64,000 nt of DNA from Zygnema circumcarinatum (Eukaryota > Streptophyta > Zygnematophyceae > Zygnematales > Zygnemataceae), in the NCBI GenBank assembly GCA_037447605.1, contig CM074809.1, positions 1,525,494 to 1,589,493 on the forward strand, read 5' to 3'. Both the position numbers and the translations under genes were made by a program. Positions 38,338 through 52,500 of the stretch are shown here, piece by piece. The number at the start of each line of letters is the position of its first letter. Within the stretch, counting starts at the first letter, position 1. Under the pieces are notes generated by a model, which saw nothing but the letters and a program-made list of their open reading frames with translations, was not told where the DNA came from and ran no database searches.

Positions 38338-41300
38338 TTGGAGGGTTTTGAGGACCTTATTGTCTTCTCAGAGAGGGTTTTTAGTGCAGCTTTCATGGTG
38401 CGGTGTCGAACGCTGCATCCGCAGCCGGCGTTTGACCGGCCGCTTCTGCAGAAGATTGTGACGAACCCTACACATGTAACTGCTATATGGAGGTCAGACT
38501 TGCAGGGAACCGTAGGGAGAGAGTTCAATTTCAGTTGAGATTCAAGTGGATTAGTGTCCATTTGTTTTTTATTGTCGCATTTTGAGGTGTTTTGTTGTGT
38601 CTGTTCTCCCTTCCAAAGGCGAGGTTCACGACCTACGCTGCATGTGTCTGTCAAGTTGAAACGCACGGGCCGCTGAATTGCTGAAGGCTTACTGATTAAA
38701 TTCTGAAATCTCTAGCGTCATCGTGAATACTTATGCTCTATATGTGAAAGGGAACATGTCTTGCTAATCTTTTGCTGGAAGTTCTTGAATTGCACCTACA
38801 TGCTTTGCTGAGTTGTAGTCTGTGCTGACTTGATTTGAACGCAGTTACTTGTTGGCACACCCTGAGGCACCGCCCTGTGAGGTGCCAGGTCTTCCAAGAC
38901 TAGCGTCAGAACAGCTCCTGCAAGGTTTTACTTCGTTGACATCGAAAGTGTCAAGTGAAAGGACCTCAGCAGACGGCTCGACTACCAAACTCCTTGTGCA
39001 ACTTCAGGTGCGAGAGATGATGCTTCTAATGCTATCTTTCGGTTAAATTGCTTGTTGAAGAGATTGCCAGTTTGTCCAGGACTATCGTTCTCAGCCTTCG
39101 TATCGCAACGACACCGAAGCTAATAGCCTTGTTTGGATTAGCTCTTGAACTTCCATTAAATTGCCGACTACTACCTGAGTCGCAGCAATGTTAGGGTTGA
39201 AGGTTTAGGGTCAGGATTAGGGTCAGTATTAGGGTCAAGATTAGGGCCAGGATTAGGGTTGAAGGTTTAGGGTCAGGTTTAGGGTCAGGATTAGGGTCAG
39301 GATTAGGCCCAGGATTAGGGTTGAAGGTTTAGGGTCAGGATTAGGGTCAGGATTAGAGTTGAAGGTTTAGGGTCAGGATTAGGGTCAGGATTAGGGCCAG
39401 GATTAGGGATGAAGGTTTAGGGTCAGGATTAGAACTGCATTGGACGTTACTGCGGCAGGATTGTATAGTTTTCACCTTTGCAGATGCTGATGTTTGGGTT
39501 ATACTGAGCTGGGCATACCAGACGAAGCTGGTGAGTAGTTATAGGGCAGATTGGCATTCACACGCTGGCCAAGGTTGCCCGGAGTTCACTCGAGAATTTG
39601 TTCGTTTTCTCTGAATGAATTGACGGCCTGTTATGCATAGAATTCACAGAACGTTCATGTAGCTCACTTTGCCTGGAGTCTGTCAGGTTGTTGCCCATGC
39701 GTGGCTGGGGCTAATAGCTGAGATGGATCACTGGCATTGCATGCTATATGCTCCCGGTGAATGCCAATGGGTTTGCTCTTATGAAACCTTACCAAAGTTC
39801 TCAAGGCGGGAGTCAATTACGAGGCACAATTGCATTTGCAGGGGGCTTAGCTTTTGCTATCCGTAGGGTCAATGACAACTGATTTCATGTTTGTGGATGG
39901 ACCCAGGACGGACTTTTGGTGGAAGCTGTTATTATGCGTCACAATGCTTCTGCTGGGAAATACGCGGGTGGTCAAAGGCCTGGAGGACATAGAGCAACTC
40001 TTTGCATTTCTTCTCAGGTGAGTCTCACTTCCTTCTATGTTTTCCGTATGAGAAAACTTGATCCCGCAATATGTTAATCCTAGGCAGGACTTGAAATGAC
40101 TAACGTTGAAGTTGATACAAGTTCAACCCATGACTATCATCTTGACTTGGGTCTGAGCTCAGGCAATATTCTTATCCACTCGATTCCAGTATTAATTAAA
40201 AGACACAGTAAAGACGAATGCGCTACCGCGTATTCTGCTGTTGCGTTCTATATTGCTAAACTTTGTAAGTTTGCTGGTTTTGTTTGTGTAAGTAAACATG
40301 GCGAAGTTTCTTGTTCGCTGCTCACGAGTTGGTTTCCCACGTTGGTTTCTGTTGTCTACTTTTGAGGAGTAATGGATGTTAAATGGGGCTTGTGATTAGG
40401 CAGGCTGTCAGATGGGCTGCACATTTTGCGCCACGGGAACAATACCACTGAAGGGCGACTTGCTGGCTGGAGAGATTCTGGAACAATTGGTGCATGCTCT
40501 ACGGATTACTCCTATTCGCAATGTTGTTTTCATGGTGAGTTGTAACGAAGAGTGGTTCTCAAGCTTTGATTTCTCTACTCCAATCTGCTTATTTACTTTG
40601 TAGGTAAATGGCGGGTTGCCTTTTAGTTTGGATTACTCTCTAACTAGCATGCATGCCGCCCTGCAGGGCATGGGTGAGCCTCTGAATAATTATTCAGCAG
40701 TATGCGAAGCAGTAACGGCCATGACTCGCCACCCCTTTGGGCTTTCACCGAGTCACGTCACGGTGTCCACTGTAAGCTGTGTCTCCCTTTTTCGCCCATT
40801 CACTTCACTCAATCAGTAACTGCTCGGGGTGAAGCTGACACATCTTTCTCTTGTACTCATTTGAAATTTTAATTGGAAGGACTGATTGGCCCTGCTTACA
40901 TGAGCCTTGTTACGTGTCCGATACATATAAAGCTGTAAATCACAGGCAGTCCCATGTCGACATGACTTTCATTAATCCATTTGATTATAGTCACCTATTT
41001 CTCGCTGCATGGACGCCCTTCTGCTTCTTGAGTTGTGTGTTTTTAAAGGTTTTCCCTTTGCGGAGTTTTGAGGCTGAGGTCCTTTACAGTAAGAGGCAGA
41101 ATGGAAGAAATGCTGTGCTTCTCAGCCCTCACTGGAACAAGCTCGGTGTGGTGTGCTCTTGCCTTCATGTCGCTGCTTCAGGTGGGCGTTGTGCCCCGGA
41201 TGCTGTCATTGGCCAAGGATATGCCAGGTGTCAACCTAGCGCTTTCCCTCCACGCGCCAAGTCAGGAGTTGCGTGCTACTATCGTGCCAGCAGCCCGAGC

Positions 41301-42526
41301 CTTCCCATTGGAGAAGTTGATGGCAGCGTTGGATGCTTATCTTTTAGCAAGGTAATGATGATTGCTTGCAGCTTTGGAATAGAGCCCGGTGTGGCACAAG
41401 CCATTCTTGAACCACATATTCGTCATCATAGCAGGCGGTGTTCGGGACTGTCATAGCACCTTGTTAAAGCAAAGTGGTGAAGCAATTCTGTAACCAAGAT
41501 GGTCAGTCAGAAAATGTTTGACTCAATAGAGAGCGAAATATGAATTGCGTGGCAAATTGTAATGGCTCCATGATTGCTGCAGCTCTGGATTAGTAGACTT
41601 GTGCCACCGCAATTGAATGTCTTACATACGAGTATAGCTCGAACAGTGCGTGATGCATGAGAGAGAGTCTGCCCGAAAGGCTTCAACCAGTTTGTGAGGG
41701 GCTTGAATGGATGCAGCGGGCGGAGTGTCCTGGTGGAGTACGTCATGTTGGCTGGAGTGAATGACTCTGCGGAAGTAGCTCACCAGCTTGGAGCATTGCT
41801 ACAACAACGGAAAGTGGTATCTATCCAGACTTCCTTTCTCTTTGACGCTCCAAGAAATACAAAATCAGTTAGTAAATGCCTTGTGTTCTCTTGAAAAGGG
41901 CGACAGTTTGGCTCTGGTTATATGATTGATAAGGCGCGAGGGTGAAGTCGGATTCGCTCCTTATTTCTTTATTCCCTGGAAATATATCGGTTTCAAGGGT
42001 ATTATGCCCCCTCCCCTGTAAGGAATGTTGACAAGCTGCATGCAACCCATTAAGGTAGCAGTCTCGATGGGTGTAGACTGCGTATGGAGATAATGCCAAG
42101 TCAAACACCGGTTACGGGAAAAAAAAATTGATAAACTTGGGAGGGCGTTCAGCATCCTTAAGATATGCCACTTATAAAAGTCTCGGTGAAGATGCATGTG
42201 ATCCAAACTAAGTAGAGGCATTAATTTAAGAGCTTATGAATTGACTTTCGATTTAACTGCGTTTTGCACAGGCAGTCAACCTGATCCCTTACAATGCCAC
42301 GGATGTGAAGATCAAGTTTGAACCGTCGGATCCTGAGACGGTCGTTGTGTTCCAGAAGGTGCTGCGGGAGCAGTACGGCATCCGGACCACTGTGAGGCAG
42401 GAGATGGGCTCGGATATTTCTGGGGCATGCGGGCAGCTGGTGCTCAGTGGGGTCGAGGGTAGGAAGGCAGCGCAGGAAGTCCAGGACATCGAAGACCTTG
42501 CCATTGAAGGCCTTTCTGTTCATTAA
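38338..42526 (+). CDS. rlmN: RlmN/Cfr-family radical-SAM 23S rRNA/tRNA adenine-C2 methyltransferase
   Basis: Eight exons: 38338-38492, 38845-39007, 39907-40017, 40400-40534, 40667-40771, 41182-41351, 41717-41813 and 42272-42526. They sum to 1,191 bases in frame (396 residues). RlmN methylates C2 of adenine in 23S rRNA and tRNA by a radical-SAM, two-cysteine mechanism; plant homologues are presumed to act in organelles. Key features: the [4Fe-4S] motif CQMGCTFC, the preceding ATLCISSQ, MGMGEPLNNY, SLHAPSQELR, FPLEKLMAAL, VEYVMLAGVNDS, VNLIPYN, and the methyl-carrying Cys in DISGACGQL. Start 38338 is the first in-frame ATG; a second Met lies at 38395 (MVRCRTLHPQ). The protein is short at the N-terminus for an organelle-targeted enzyme, so an upstream exon is possible. 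Intron 2 (900 bp) contains a telomere-like array. Confidence 0.9.
39186..39435. repeat. Degenerate TTAGGG/TTTAGGG array in an intron of the RlmN-type gene
   Basis: About 250 bases of TTAGGG units separated by TCAGGA, CCAGGA or TTGAAGGT spacers, such as GGATTAGGGTCAGGATTAGG, with a higher-order period of about 50 bases marked by GTTGAAGGTTTAGGG. Resembles a degenerate interstitial telomeric repeat. It lies in the gene's sense direction within the intron 39008-39906. Confidence 0.9.
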
Positions 42527-43641
42527 GTACCCTAAGTCCCCTAAAAAGCCTACCATGTAAAGAAGCCCAGTAGTAAGTACTCAATGCCGAACAAGGTCTT
42601 GTGTCCCGGCGAGAGTATGATGTTTGAAGCGATTCTTTGTATGTTGGTGAAGCTGATACTTCAGGTAAGTTGTTCTGTACGTCTCTAGTTTGGATGGGTT
42701 AGAAAGCACTGAAAGATGCGGTTCAAAAAATTGTACCACCTTCTCTTTGAATACACTGAAAGGGGGGCTCTCACGGAGCTAGACTCCTGCAGTTCTGGCT
42801 TTCTGCTTTGCTCGAACATCGACTGGCATATCGCAAGGGCTGTGAACACTAAGAACAACACAAGGTTAACAAACACAAACAAATATGAAAGTCCAGCGAA
42901 TGTCAGCGAATGTCAGCGACTTCCTGCTCCTCTCCGATGGGTCCCTGTGAGTTTCGAATGTCACAGAACTCTCATCGGCATCTCATGTCTACCATTACAC
43001 CACAAAAATGCTGTACATCTCCACCGCACACACTCCAATGACGGTTACCAAAGAATAAGCCACTTTTGAGTGCAATGGACAAGGTATTTCCCCACGAACA
43101 ACGCAGCAAGCATGTCCTCCTGTACATGATAGTTAGGAGTACCAAAAGCAAGCCAACACTTCAAAGAGTCAGATTGATAAGATATCTCCCAACAGAAAGT
43201 GCTGCAAGCGTGGTTTATTTCCATGAGCCAATGAACAAAACCAACCAATGTCTTGCATTGAGTCGTATGGGACCAAAACTTGGCCCGTGTATTCCACACT
43301 TTTGTCATTGCGCATGCCATTCCTACTATACACCGTTGGCCTGCCCCTCCCTACCTGAGTACTGTATCAGCATCATCACCTGTGTCTGTTGGCAGTGTCT
43401 GCCTCAGAGACCCGAACAAACGGCATTAGTCGCCAAGTTTGAGGTTCCCGAGAGAACACCCAAAGACCTTCAACGCTGCCTTCATGTTGCTCTGCCATGC
43501 GAGAGATCTGCAGAGTATGCTCCAATTGTCTGCTAGGAACGATGAACGACAACATTGAAACCTCCACACCCCGTATGTACAGTTCCCAACCCATCCAACC
43601 CACTCAGAAGAAACCGCTTGGTCATGTCCCACACAGATGGC
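42527..43641. other. Convergent intergenic region
   Basis: Lies between the 3' ends of the RlmN-type gene (plus) and the tail-anchored protein gene (minus). I see no protein or RNA gene. Confidence 0.5.
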
Positions 43642-45633
43642 CTATGCCACCTTCCTGCGGTACAAAACAACCATGACTGTCAGGAGAACTAGCACAAAAA
43701 TCCCAGCGAAGCTGGGTACCTCATACATGTGAGGTATCTCTGGGTCAACATCACGCTTGGAAGATTTCTTGCCAGAATGCCCTTTCATGGCATCCATGAA
43801 ATTTCCCAGGATGGACTTCAACGAGAATGTAAACTTTTCAAGCATTCTCCAAATGAATGAGCCTGGTCCATCAGTGTCCCCATTCTCCGTGTCGTCAGTC
43901 TCTTTCTCATCACTCCAATCAGCAGCCGTCTCTCCTTCAGCGGTATTCGCCTCTGCAGGCATTCAGCAAAACATGACTTAAGCACACTCAGTTATTTAGT
44001 CCTACACTTGGTACAGGCATGACGTCATTTAAAACGATGAAGTCACAGAAAAAGTTGTTTTCTCTTGTGGTTAACTATCCTTTCTAACTTTGAGTCATCA
44101 ACAACACTTCAAGACCCACTACCGACATATTGTCACACAAGGATCTCACCTTCAATAACAACGTTGCCGCTTTGTTTCATAAAGGCTTGCAGTGTTGGAT
44201 TCTGTTCGAAGGCAGTCCACACATTCGAGTCGGATGCCAACGACTCGACTACTTTCTGCAAAACAGTAAATAACTCATCTGACACAGTGCTCTCGAGATT
44301 CTCTCTCATAACGAGGTACAGAAGTCCTACAAAGCGCAACATTCTCCGTCATAAAAAATAGGATCACGACCCATGCTACAAGAATGGAAGATATGACAAC
44401 AGTCACTGAAATCATAGACATACTCTGCATTACATGCATAGTAACCAAGCGCTCCAACAGAAGGAAACCTCCACGTCTCTTAGGAGTTCAAAACAATCTA
44501 TGCCAAGCATGTCTCAAAACTAAAAAAATAGAGACATCCGTTTAAACCGTGAAGCAGCCGTGTGCGTGGAGCCTTCATCAAGAACATCAAATTATGCCTT
44601 TAAACTGTCCAAGCAGCTTAGCTTAGACATATACTTTAGCTTCCTCAGGGCGTTGCTCAAGAAGGTCGAAAACTTCACGAAGAGGGCCAATTGCTCGAAT
44701 AAGCGTGCTGCTGGTTGGGCCTGTGAGTCCCTGAATACTGAGATATTGTGTATCAGACGATCCCATAGCTTGACGAGCAGCTTGAATTGCTCTTTCTGAA
44801 GCCGCCATTGATGCATCTGCCTCTGGCCAAGAATGAAGTGAATCGCCTGATAAACGCGAGTGAGACTGTCCATGAACTTGCTCCCTGAATAACATAAAAA
44901 ATCGAAGTCCGGACACAGGAATATCAGCGGTCTCAAACAAACGTAGAACATTTAAGTCAACTAAAAAATCAACGACACCGTAACATCGTAAATTCACTAT
45001 GAGCAACTTACATCAATGAAGCACAGATTCCACAGCGCCTTACAACTTATGAGCGCGCAACCATGACATTAACATCTGAATGTCATTGTGAACGGGAAAC
45101 AAATACCACCATAGCCAAAATGCTGGTCATGTCAAGAAAATGGGTTGAAAAAAAAGCGCTTGCCCTTACCCCCGCAAAGTTTCAAACACGCACTGGACGG
45201 CTTCTGCAGCTTCCTCACTTGTTGCAATCGGTCCAAGAATACCAGACTCGCAGCCCTCTTCCTTCAGCACGAAATCCCATTCTACGGACGATGTCGGAGA
45301 AAAGAGCACGCTCGAGCGGGCGCTCGAACTCTTCGGCGACTTCGTGAAGTTCTGTGAAATGAAGCCCACAAGTCAGGGCAGTGGGACATGCACAGCCGAG
45401 CCAGCTATCCCTTTCTCCAAATCAACAGCCAGTAGAAAATCATTGACGCTGAAAAAATATAACAATATATTCCAATGGCAAGAATATAGAAAAGGCGCTG
45501 CTAAAATCACCTGAGGATCTTCCAATCTGTCGGGCCCGCTGTACGCTTCATTCTGCACGGTCGCTGGAGCTGTAACAGACGCAGCCGCTCCTGCCGCTGC
45601 TGCTGAGGCCAGGCGAGGCACGGCTCGAAACAT
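43642..45633 (-). CDS. Unrecognised conserved-looking plant protein with C-terminal membrane anchor
   Basis: Multi-exon gene without a family I can name. Exon 1 (45633-45511) encodes MFRAVPRLASAAAAGAAASV, an Ala/Arg-rich start compatible with an organelle presequence. Later blocks are SSVEWDFVLKEEGCESGI with IGPIATSEEAAEAV-like sequence (about 45360-45175), ASMAASERAIQAARQAMGSS and IRAIGPLREVFDLLEQRPE (about 44840-44645), VSDELFTVLQKVVESLASDS with NPTLQAFMKQSGN (44342-44133), and a last exon (43962-43642). That exon has an acidic stretch followed by one transmembrane segment (SFAGIFVLVLLTVMVVLY) and a short RRKVA tail. The layout suggests a tail-anchored membrane protein. Exon joins between 45500 and 44900 are uncertain. 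The sense-strand 5' leader is an (GGGA)n tract. Confidence 0.55.
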
Positions 45634-45644
45634 GGCGCCCTCCG

Positions 45645-45730
45645 GCCTCCCTCTCCCTCTCCCTCTCCCTCTCCTCCCTCCCTCCCTCCCTCCCTCCCTC
45701 CCTCCCTCCCTCCCTCCCTCCCTCCCTCCT
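45645..45730 (-). repeat. (GGGA)n tract in the 5' leader of the tail-anchored protein gene
   Basis: Plus strand CCCT/CCTC repeats, so G-rich on the gene's sense strand, ending about 12 bases upstream of the ATG at 45633. Could form a G-quadruplex in DNA or mRNA. Confidence 0.85.
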
Positions 45731-45733
45731 GCA

Positions 45734-46545
45734 GCCGAGCTGGAGCTGCAGCAGAGCAGGATTGCAGCACAAGCCATCCGCCCGCCCCTGCAAATATCTC
45801 AAGATCGCGATATTCAGTTTCGCACGCATCCGTATCGAGTGGGGTCACTAGAGTCGCACCGATTACCGCTCGGGGCACACCCCACATCGCGTGGCAGCCA
45901 ATGGCAACGCGTATTGGGTTTTACCGATGACGTGGCAAATGCTTTATCTGCCCGTACGCATTCCCCGACTGGCGTCTCGGGCGGCACAATTTGTCGCGTT
46001 GCCCACTCTTGGCACTCTGCCCATTCCAGAGCAGCAAAATAAATGAGCAGTTGGTTGAATTCCGAACTCTTCAGAAGCTGAAGTTGATCTCAATAATATG
46101 TGATTCAGGAATGGCATGAAATCTAATCAAGGATGAAAAGGCGAGACGGGTATGTTTTGTCGGTGTCTTGCATGCGCTTGCATCAGGCATCTACGGCTTA
46201 TGCGTGGGTAGATGGTATCCACCTAATGACATGAATGATGATTTTTCTGCTCAACGAAACGCCAAAATTACAATTACAATTCCTGCTTCACCCGACCAAA
46301 CCTGCTCATTCTTTTACAGTTCAGTACAGCGACAGTACAACTACCCCCCAGCAGATTGAAAACGTTTAATACAGTACATGGAAAAAAAAACGGGCTCCTT
46401 TTCGCCGCCGCCAACCTGGAGGTCACCGCTGTTTTACGATGCGTATGCTCTGTAGCACATGTCCAATCTTTTGTAGCATCTTGTTGCCTCCACAATATAT
46501 GGGCCCTCAAATTCCCCGCCTCAACGTGGATGGTCCCGGTTGCCA
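45734..46545. other. Promoter of the tail-anchored protein gene and 3' flank of the MTPC1-type gene
   Basis: No gene recognised. Contains the upstream region of the minus-strand gene starting at 45633 and the presumed 3' untranslated region of the transporter. Confidence 0.5.
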
Positions 46546-49500
46546 TCATCTGCTGAGAGTGAGCAGGTCCAGTTGCACATCCACCTCGACAAGATCGGGA
46601 AGTTTGCCTTGCAGGGAAGCTCTCACCTTCTGTGCCAGTTCCATGGCTTGTCTGCACCCCAGAGCACAGAGCATCATCAAACCCCCATGCGTTTCCATGC
46701 GAGTCGCTTGGACAAAAGAATGGTCATGTACCGCTCTGTGCCAAAGGTGTCCGATGATGCTTTTTTAGAAATCCCCATCACCCTTGGCTCGCTAATGCTG
46801 TATTGACCTTCAACTAGTAACGAACACAAACGCATACACCCGATGCGCATTCTCTGCAAGACTGTGCTGCATGAACGTCGCTTTTAATTTTTACTTCTAC
46901 CGACCCAAGATCAACGCCGTTTCACGCCAAAATCTTGGACAATTTATGCTTGTGATCAAGTTGTTTTGAGCCAATTTGTGCCACCAAATGTTGCTGCACT
47001 TTCCGTACAGGCTGAGCTGAACTTTAGAGTTGCAGCACATTTGCTAGTTCTCCTGCCCCTTGAATAATGCATAGCCGAGAAAATGCACAAGCACACCCAG
47101 CACAGTAGCTTTCTCCGACTCATGTGTCAACTGCAATTGGTGGTTGGAGGCACGCGTGTACTGACCTGACAGTAAGGGAAGAGTCCATTGCCACGTTCAG
47201 TTCTACAGCCGCCCCTTGTTGCAGAAAATGGCACGTCATGTGCACAATCTCCACGCCCTACCCATCAAAGGACGAATGCTCATTTGAGATGGCCATCAGC
47301 GGCCAGCAGCAAGACACTTCCTCCTAAACAAACTCCTGAAAGACATGCTTGCTCAAAACCAGCGTTGTCTCAATGCTACGACGATTCGGCTTTCCCAGTG
47401 CAGCCTGTAGGGGCTGACGGATTGGCAATCAGCACTCTATATTTGTAACCGTACGACGATGGCAATGTTGCTTAAACAAATCTGTGAAACTTGGCTTTTG
47501 AAAGCTAACGCACTGAAATTGTGTTCAACTGATGCTGCTTTAGATCGGCCACTGTACAAAACGAAAAGCGCCACCGCATGCATTGAAGGAAAGTATGCAG
47601 GTTCCCACTCACCTCACCAAAGTCCTCCTTCAACGCCCGCTGCACTCTTTCCTCCATATCACTCTGCTGCATTACTCCAACCTCCCCTCCACAGACCTCA
47701 CTCTCCTCAGTTTCGCTCCACTCCGTTTCAGAAGCTCGATCGGCACCGCTGTCACTCCTACTGCTACCGTGAACATTTAAATGAGTGTCACGTTGCATCA
47801 CATGGTGATGCTGATGTTCGGGGGAAAACGTGTTCAGTTTCTCTGCAGGATGGTTATCATGATGGTGCTCAGCCACGCCTTGAGGAGTGTACAGCGGCCG
47901 ACCATCTGCAGGATCTGCGGAGGGCCATACAGAGTGGGAACATGTCAGCAATCATGTGCAATCGGTGACATTGATCCCATGGCAGATCGACATTCTGCAT
48001 ATCACATCCAGCTAAAGCTTCTCATTCCACAGGATTGCAGCTGACGAAAAGAGATTGTTGCGTACTTGTCAGGGTTCTCCAAGTTATTGACATAAGCATT
48101 GAAAAATGGCTGATGTTGAGGAGGTTCACGACAGCCAACAGCAGACACTATATGAAGAACCATTTATCATTGTATTGCTTTACACTGCGCTATTTCAAAA
48201 GTACAATACAAGGAAAATGTAGGTGGAACTTCCACAATGCCTGTCTCTCACTTGTACTGAGACATAACAGAGGGGGGTGGGGGGATTTCTTCAAGGTATA
48301 GCTATGTTCTTGGGAGGCCTGGCAGAAGAAGAGTTTAACATTCCTACCAATATGAACTGTAATTTCCGTAACAAGGGGGTACGCATCTTGCAGTGCTCGC
48401 CGAACGGCCTCTCCAATGTTGTGCGCAGCACTCACGCTTAGTCGGGGATCAACCTGCACAGGTTAGCCATTCAAAAAGAGCATTCACATCAAAGAACGCG
48501 GGAGATTGGTGAAATCACACCGTTGAATAGACCTCACATGGGTTGGATGCCGATTATCAGAAAATCAGCATAATAAGACAGCCTTTCCACTATCCTTTTC
48601 AGGAAGGCATCATTCATGCAGTCATCACATAATTGAATATTTATGCGTGCAAAGCGTACCGCAATGTGAATGTCCACATGGATTGAAGATCCCATTTTTC
48701 GGCCCCGCAAATAGAGGCAATCCTGCATTGGCACTCCCGCAGCCACCCGAAGGACAATAGACACAATCACTGCCTTCACACATTAACCTTTCTTCTGCTG
48801 ATCTTACCGCCTTCACTTCACTGTCCATAGAGCTCAAAGGGGCGTACGAAAGCAGGCCATCGAATCGAACCCCTATGCGTACTGCCGTTATCAAACGACC
48901 AGTCAATAATAAGTGCAGTGTATGCAGATCGAAAACAACTGGTGGTTTTGAAACCAATGCAAAGACTGGGAAGAAACAGAACAAATCTAAACAAAACACA
49001 AGTTTTTGGGCTTACCCGAACACCCGAGATGCCCTGCACAGTGCTGCGAATCGGATCCAAAAGTCTCTCGGGCAGTCCGACATCCACCAGCTCTCTTAAA
49101 CTGCAACGTCACAACATGCAGAATGATTTGCACGTTTACAATGACAGAAGAAACAGGAGACAAAAATCCATTGCACATTTCTAGCAAGAGTCTTCCATCT
49201 CAGAATGAAATAGAGGTTCAAATATCGTAGAACCCCGCTAAATTCAATTGAGTTTAGAGGGATTCCTTGATTGTACGTCTGAAAGGTAAGAAATCAAACC
49301 CCGCACTTTGCACCTACGGCAACCTTGTCGGGTCCGTAGCAGCTTATTGTCACAGAGGGTGCCATTTAGGCTGGATATGTTGAAACCCCTCTAAGGGGAA
49401 AAAAACTGTCGGTTGATCCTTTTGCACTCAGAGTGGTTCTACTGGATCAAAGCTTTCCACCATTATTAACATTCAGGCTAATGTGCTGTGACGATTATTT

Positions 49501-52500
49501 GCCAGACTGACCTTTGAGACGCAATGGACGTGCCTGCACGCAAAATCATGCCTGCTACGAGAATGGCTGCCATAGGATCTAGCAGAGGCAGTCCCACTGC
49601 AGCTCCACCTGTTCCCCAACCCACCTTCTGTTACTCCCAGCTTGTCCCCTCATCTCATTATAACCCTTTTTTAATCGCTCTCGCTTCCTTTCTTCCACCT
49701 ACAGGCGAGGAAAGGGAGGCTCAAGAAACTGACTACATGCACAGAAACCAAGTAGCTACAGCTTACAAAATGAGCAGCAGCCCACATTCCTTTTCACTCT
49801 GGTTTCAAAAAAAGTTCAGACGACAGTGAAGTAGTGAGGGCTTGCATGATAGGCTCAGTTCACTACAAATCCCACTTCAAGTCTCTAAGACCTCTTCTAG
49901 ACCTGGCTGTCTGTACTGAGCATTGTTACCGGCACTCATCCTCGAAAAAAAGTCGTACTGCAGTTCGTAATCAAGTGTTATGAAGGTGTAGGCCTCACCA
50001 ATACCAACAAGAGCCACAAGTGACGATATGGCATCGCTTCGATGGTGCCACGCGTTCGCCTTCAACAGTTGGCTTCCATATCTTTCCCCCACCGCTTTCG
50101 TCGCCCAATAAAGTCTGCCCTTCACGCCTCATAAGCCACCAAGAAAACAACCCCAGCAAACCCGAGAAAAACCTTGCAAGTTTTCAAATCCACACAGCAC
50201 GGTTTGAAAAGAATCATGACTAGGACATGGTTTTGTCAACCATGCAATACCGGCTTCAAACCTTACCAGTATTGAGTATAACCCTCCTAAAAAGCAACTC
50301 GGAATATGCAGTCCATGCAAAAACCAGAGTTTGTTCTCCAGCCAAATGGAGACCAATGTTTCAACAACTGAATGCATGTATTCTGCAATACAAACCTACC
50401 GTGTCATTGCCTTGAACTTGGTTAGAACGTTCTGTGACTCGCAGTTCAAACAGTTATTCCATTAATAGAAGGTATTTTTTCACAACTCACCCTTCTTTCA
50501 CTCCGATCGATACTACTGCAGCTGTGAGCGCTATTCCGATGTTCTCCATGTCCAAGCCATGGCTATGACTATGGCTATGGTCATGATGGCCTCCATGCCC
50601 GAGCTCTATCCCAAAAGAGCCTGCTATTTGTCCTGCCATATGACCAGCTTCAGGAAGCAGCATCTGCCAGCCACGAACGCATTGTAAGGTAATTTTCATG
50701 GTTATCTCCGACCTCTCGAACAATAAGGCATGCATCAATGCTTCCGTAGAATAGGAAGTCGTTTCCACGAATCTGGTTGCATTCAACGTCTCGATAATGA
50801 TGTCCTGGTTGATATCGAGCAGGCACATAATGCACAGGTCTTCTTGTTCCACTTTTATGTACGAAGAGATCACTCGCTGCGCATAGCAACGAAACGATTA
50901 AGTACATTTGTATACATTATATGACTGGATGCTAAGAAACACACACCTGCAGAACCTCCACCGCATGCCATGCGATGCCACCACCTGTCCCTATGAGAAG
51001 TAAGGCCACTCCAAGGGCTCCCACGGTCTCAATCTTCCCATGACCTGCAAGAACATGGAACCGCGCTGGTTCTTAAATAAAGGCATTTCGAAAGGCAAAA
51101 GGGTCATGCCGCTGAACTCCAATTAATCACAGGAAGTTCTTCTTAAATCCTAAACTTCCTGATCACAAAAAGTTCGTGAAGCCAGTACACAAATGCAACA
51201 ATATGCTCGAAGAAAAACTATCTATCTTTAGGGAAACGGAAGAACTTGCCAAAGGGAAAAGTTTTATTGCTTGGAGCTCTTGCTGCCTTCACCGACCAGA
51301 GACTTACTCCACTCAAGACCTGAACCACAAAAACACCAAACGGCATGAACCATTGAACAAACAACTTGTATTCGATGGGTAATAAAACCATTGTTCTGGT
51401 GAACTCATGTAAGGAAAAATGAATGTGTAGACACCGTTCGCTAATCAACAGTGTCACACCTTTGTTTCAATAAGAAATTCGTATGGCTTGAGTTTAATAC
51501 TACCAAACAAAGTAACACGAACCTGTATTTTGATCTAAACCGTTTGGTTGAATTGCACAGTGATAGGCGCTTTAAGCACATGAGTCATCATTAAGTCTTT
51601 CCTTTCATAAAGACACCACGAAAGTCACGCAAATAGAATAACTTTCAATCCAATAGATGCTGATAAATTTCCGCAATGGAAATCGATAAACTTTCCAACA
51701 TCCACAATAACCAGCCCATTGACAGTTGCTTAACTATGGCATGACGTTGCACGTACAGACAAAGTGGTTCAACAAAAAAATATAGTGTAAGAAGTCCAAC
51801 GTCTCTAAAGCTTTCATGCACTGACTCCTTTAGGTGCGATTCGATCAACAGTGATTTTTTTTGTCATCGGATCTGGCTTTTAGACGCAGGCTACTGCGTC
51901 TGTTCTGCTTCAATCCCCTTTATGAACTTTCTCCAAAAACTCCAAACTCTTTTCTTGAAATCGTCAACGCACTCCGGTTCAAAAATATTTGCCATTTGTC
52001 CAAAAGTACTTACGGTATTGCGGTAGTTTATGGTTAGTCTCTACATGGAGGTTTGCTTGCTTGAACGAGCTGGTTAAGTTTCCTCTCAAGCATAATGCAC
52101 CCAAGCTGCTGACCAAACTGAAACTGACGGAAGGAACGTACAATGTCTGAGACAGAATGTGCGGCATCCGCAATGATGGCGGTGCTTCCCGACAACCATC
52201 CGGCTGCTCCCTTGCCAACTGTCAAAAAGATATCTGACGCAAGACCAATGCGCATTATTCTTTCTCCCGCTTCACCCGCTTGTTTCTCGTGCTTCCATCC
52301 AGAATGATCCCCTTTCCGGCCAAGCTCGCTAAAGCTATCGCTATGGTCGCCATGGCTATGACCCATGTGCATTCGGACACCGCCCATAGCCATCCGCACA
52401 TTCCAGGAGCTATTTGGAAAGTTTCCATTGTATTGATCCTTACAAATTATGCCATATAAACCGGCGCTTCTGTTAGAGTAATACGTTGTTCCTCGTCCTA

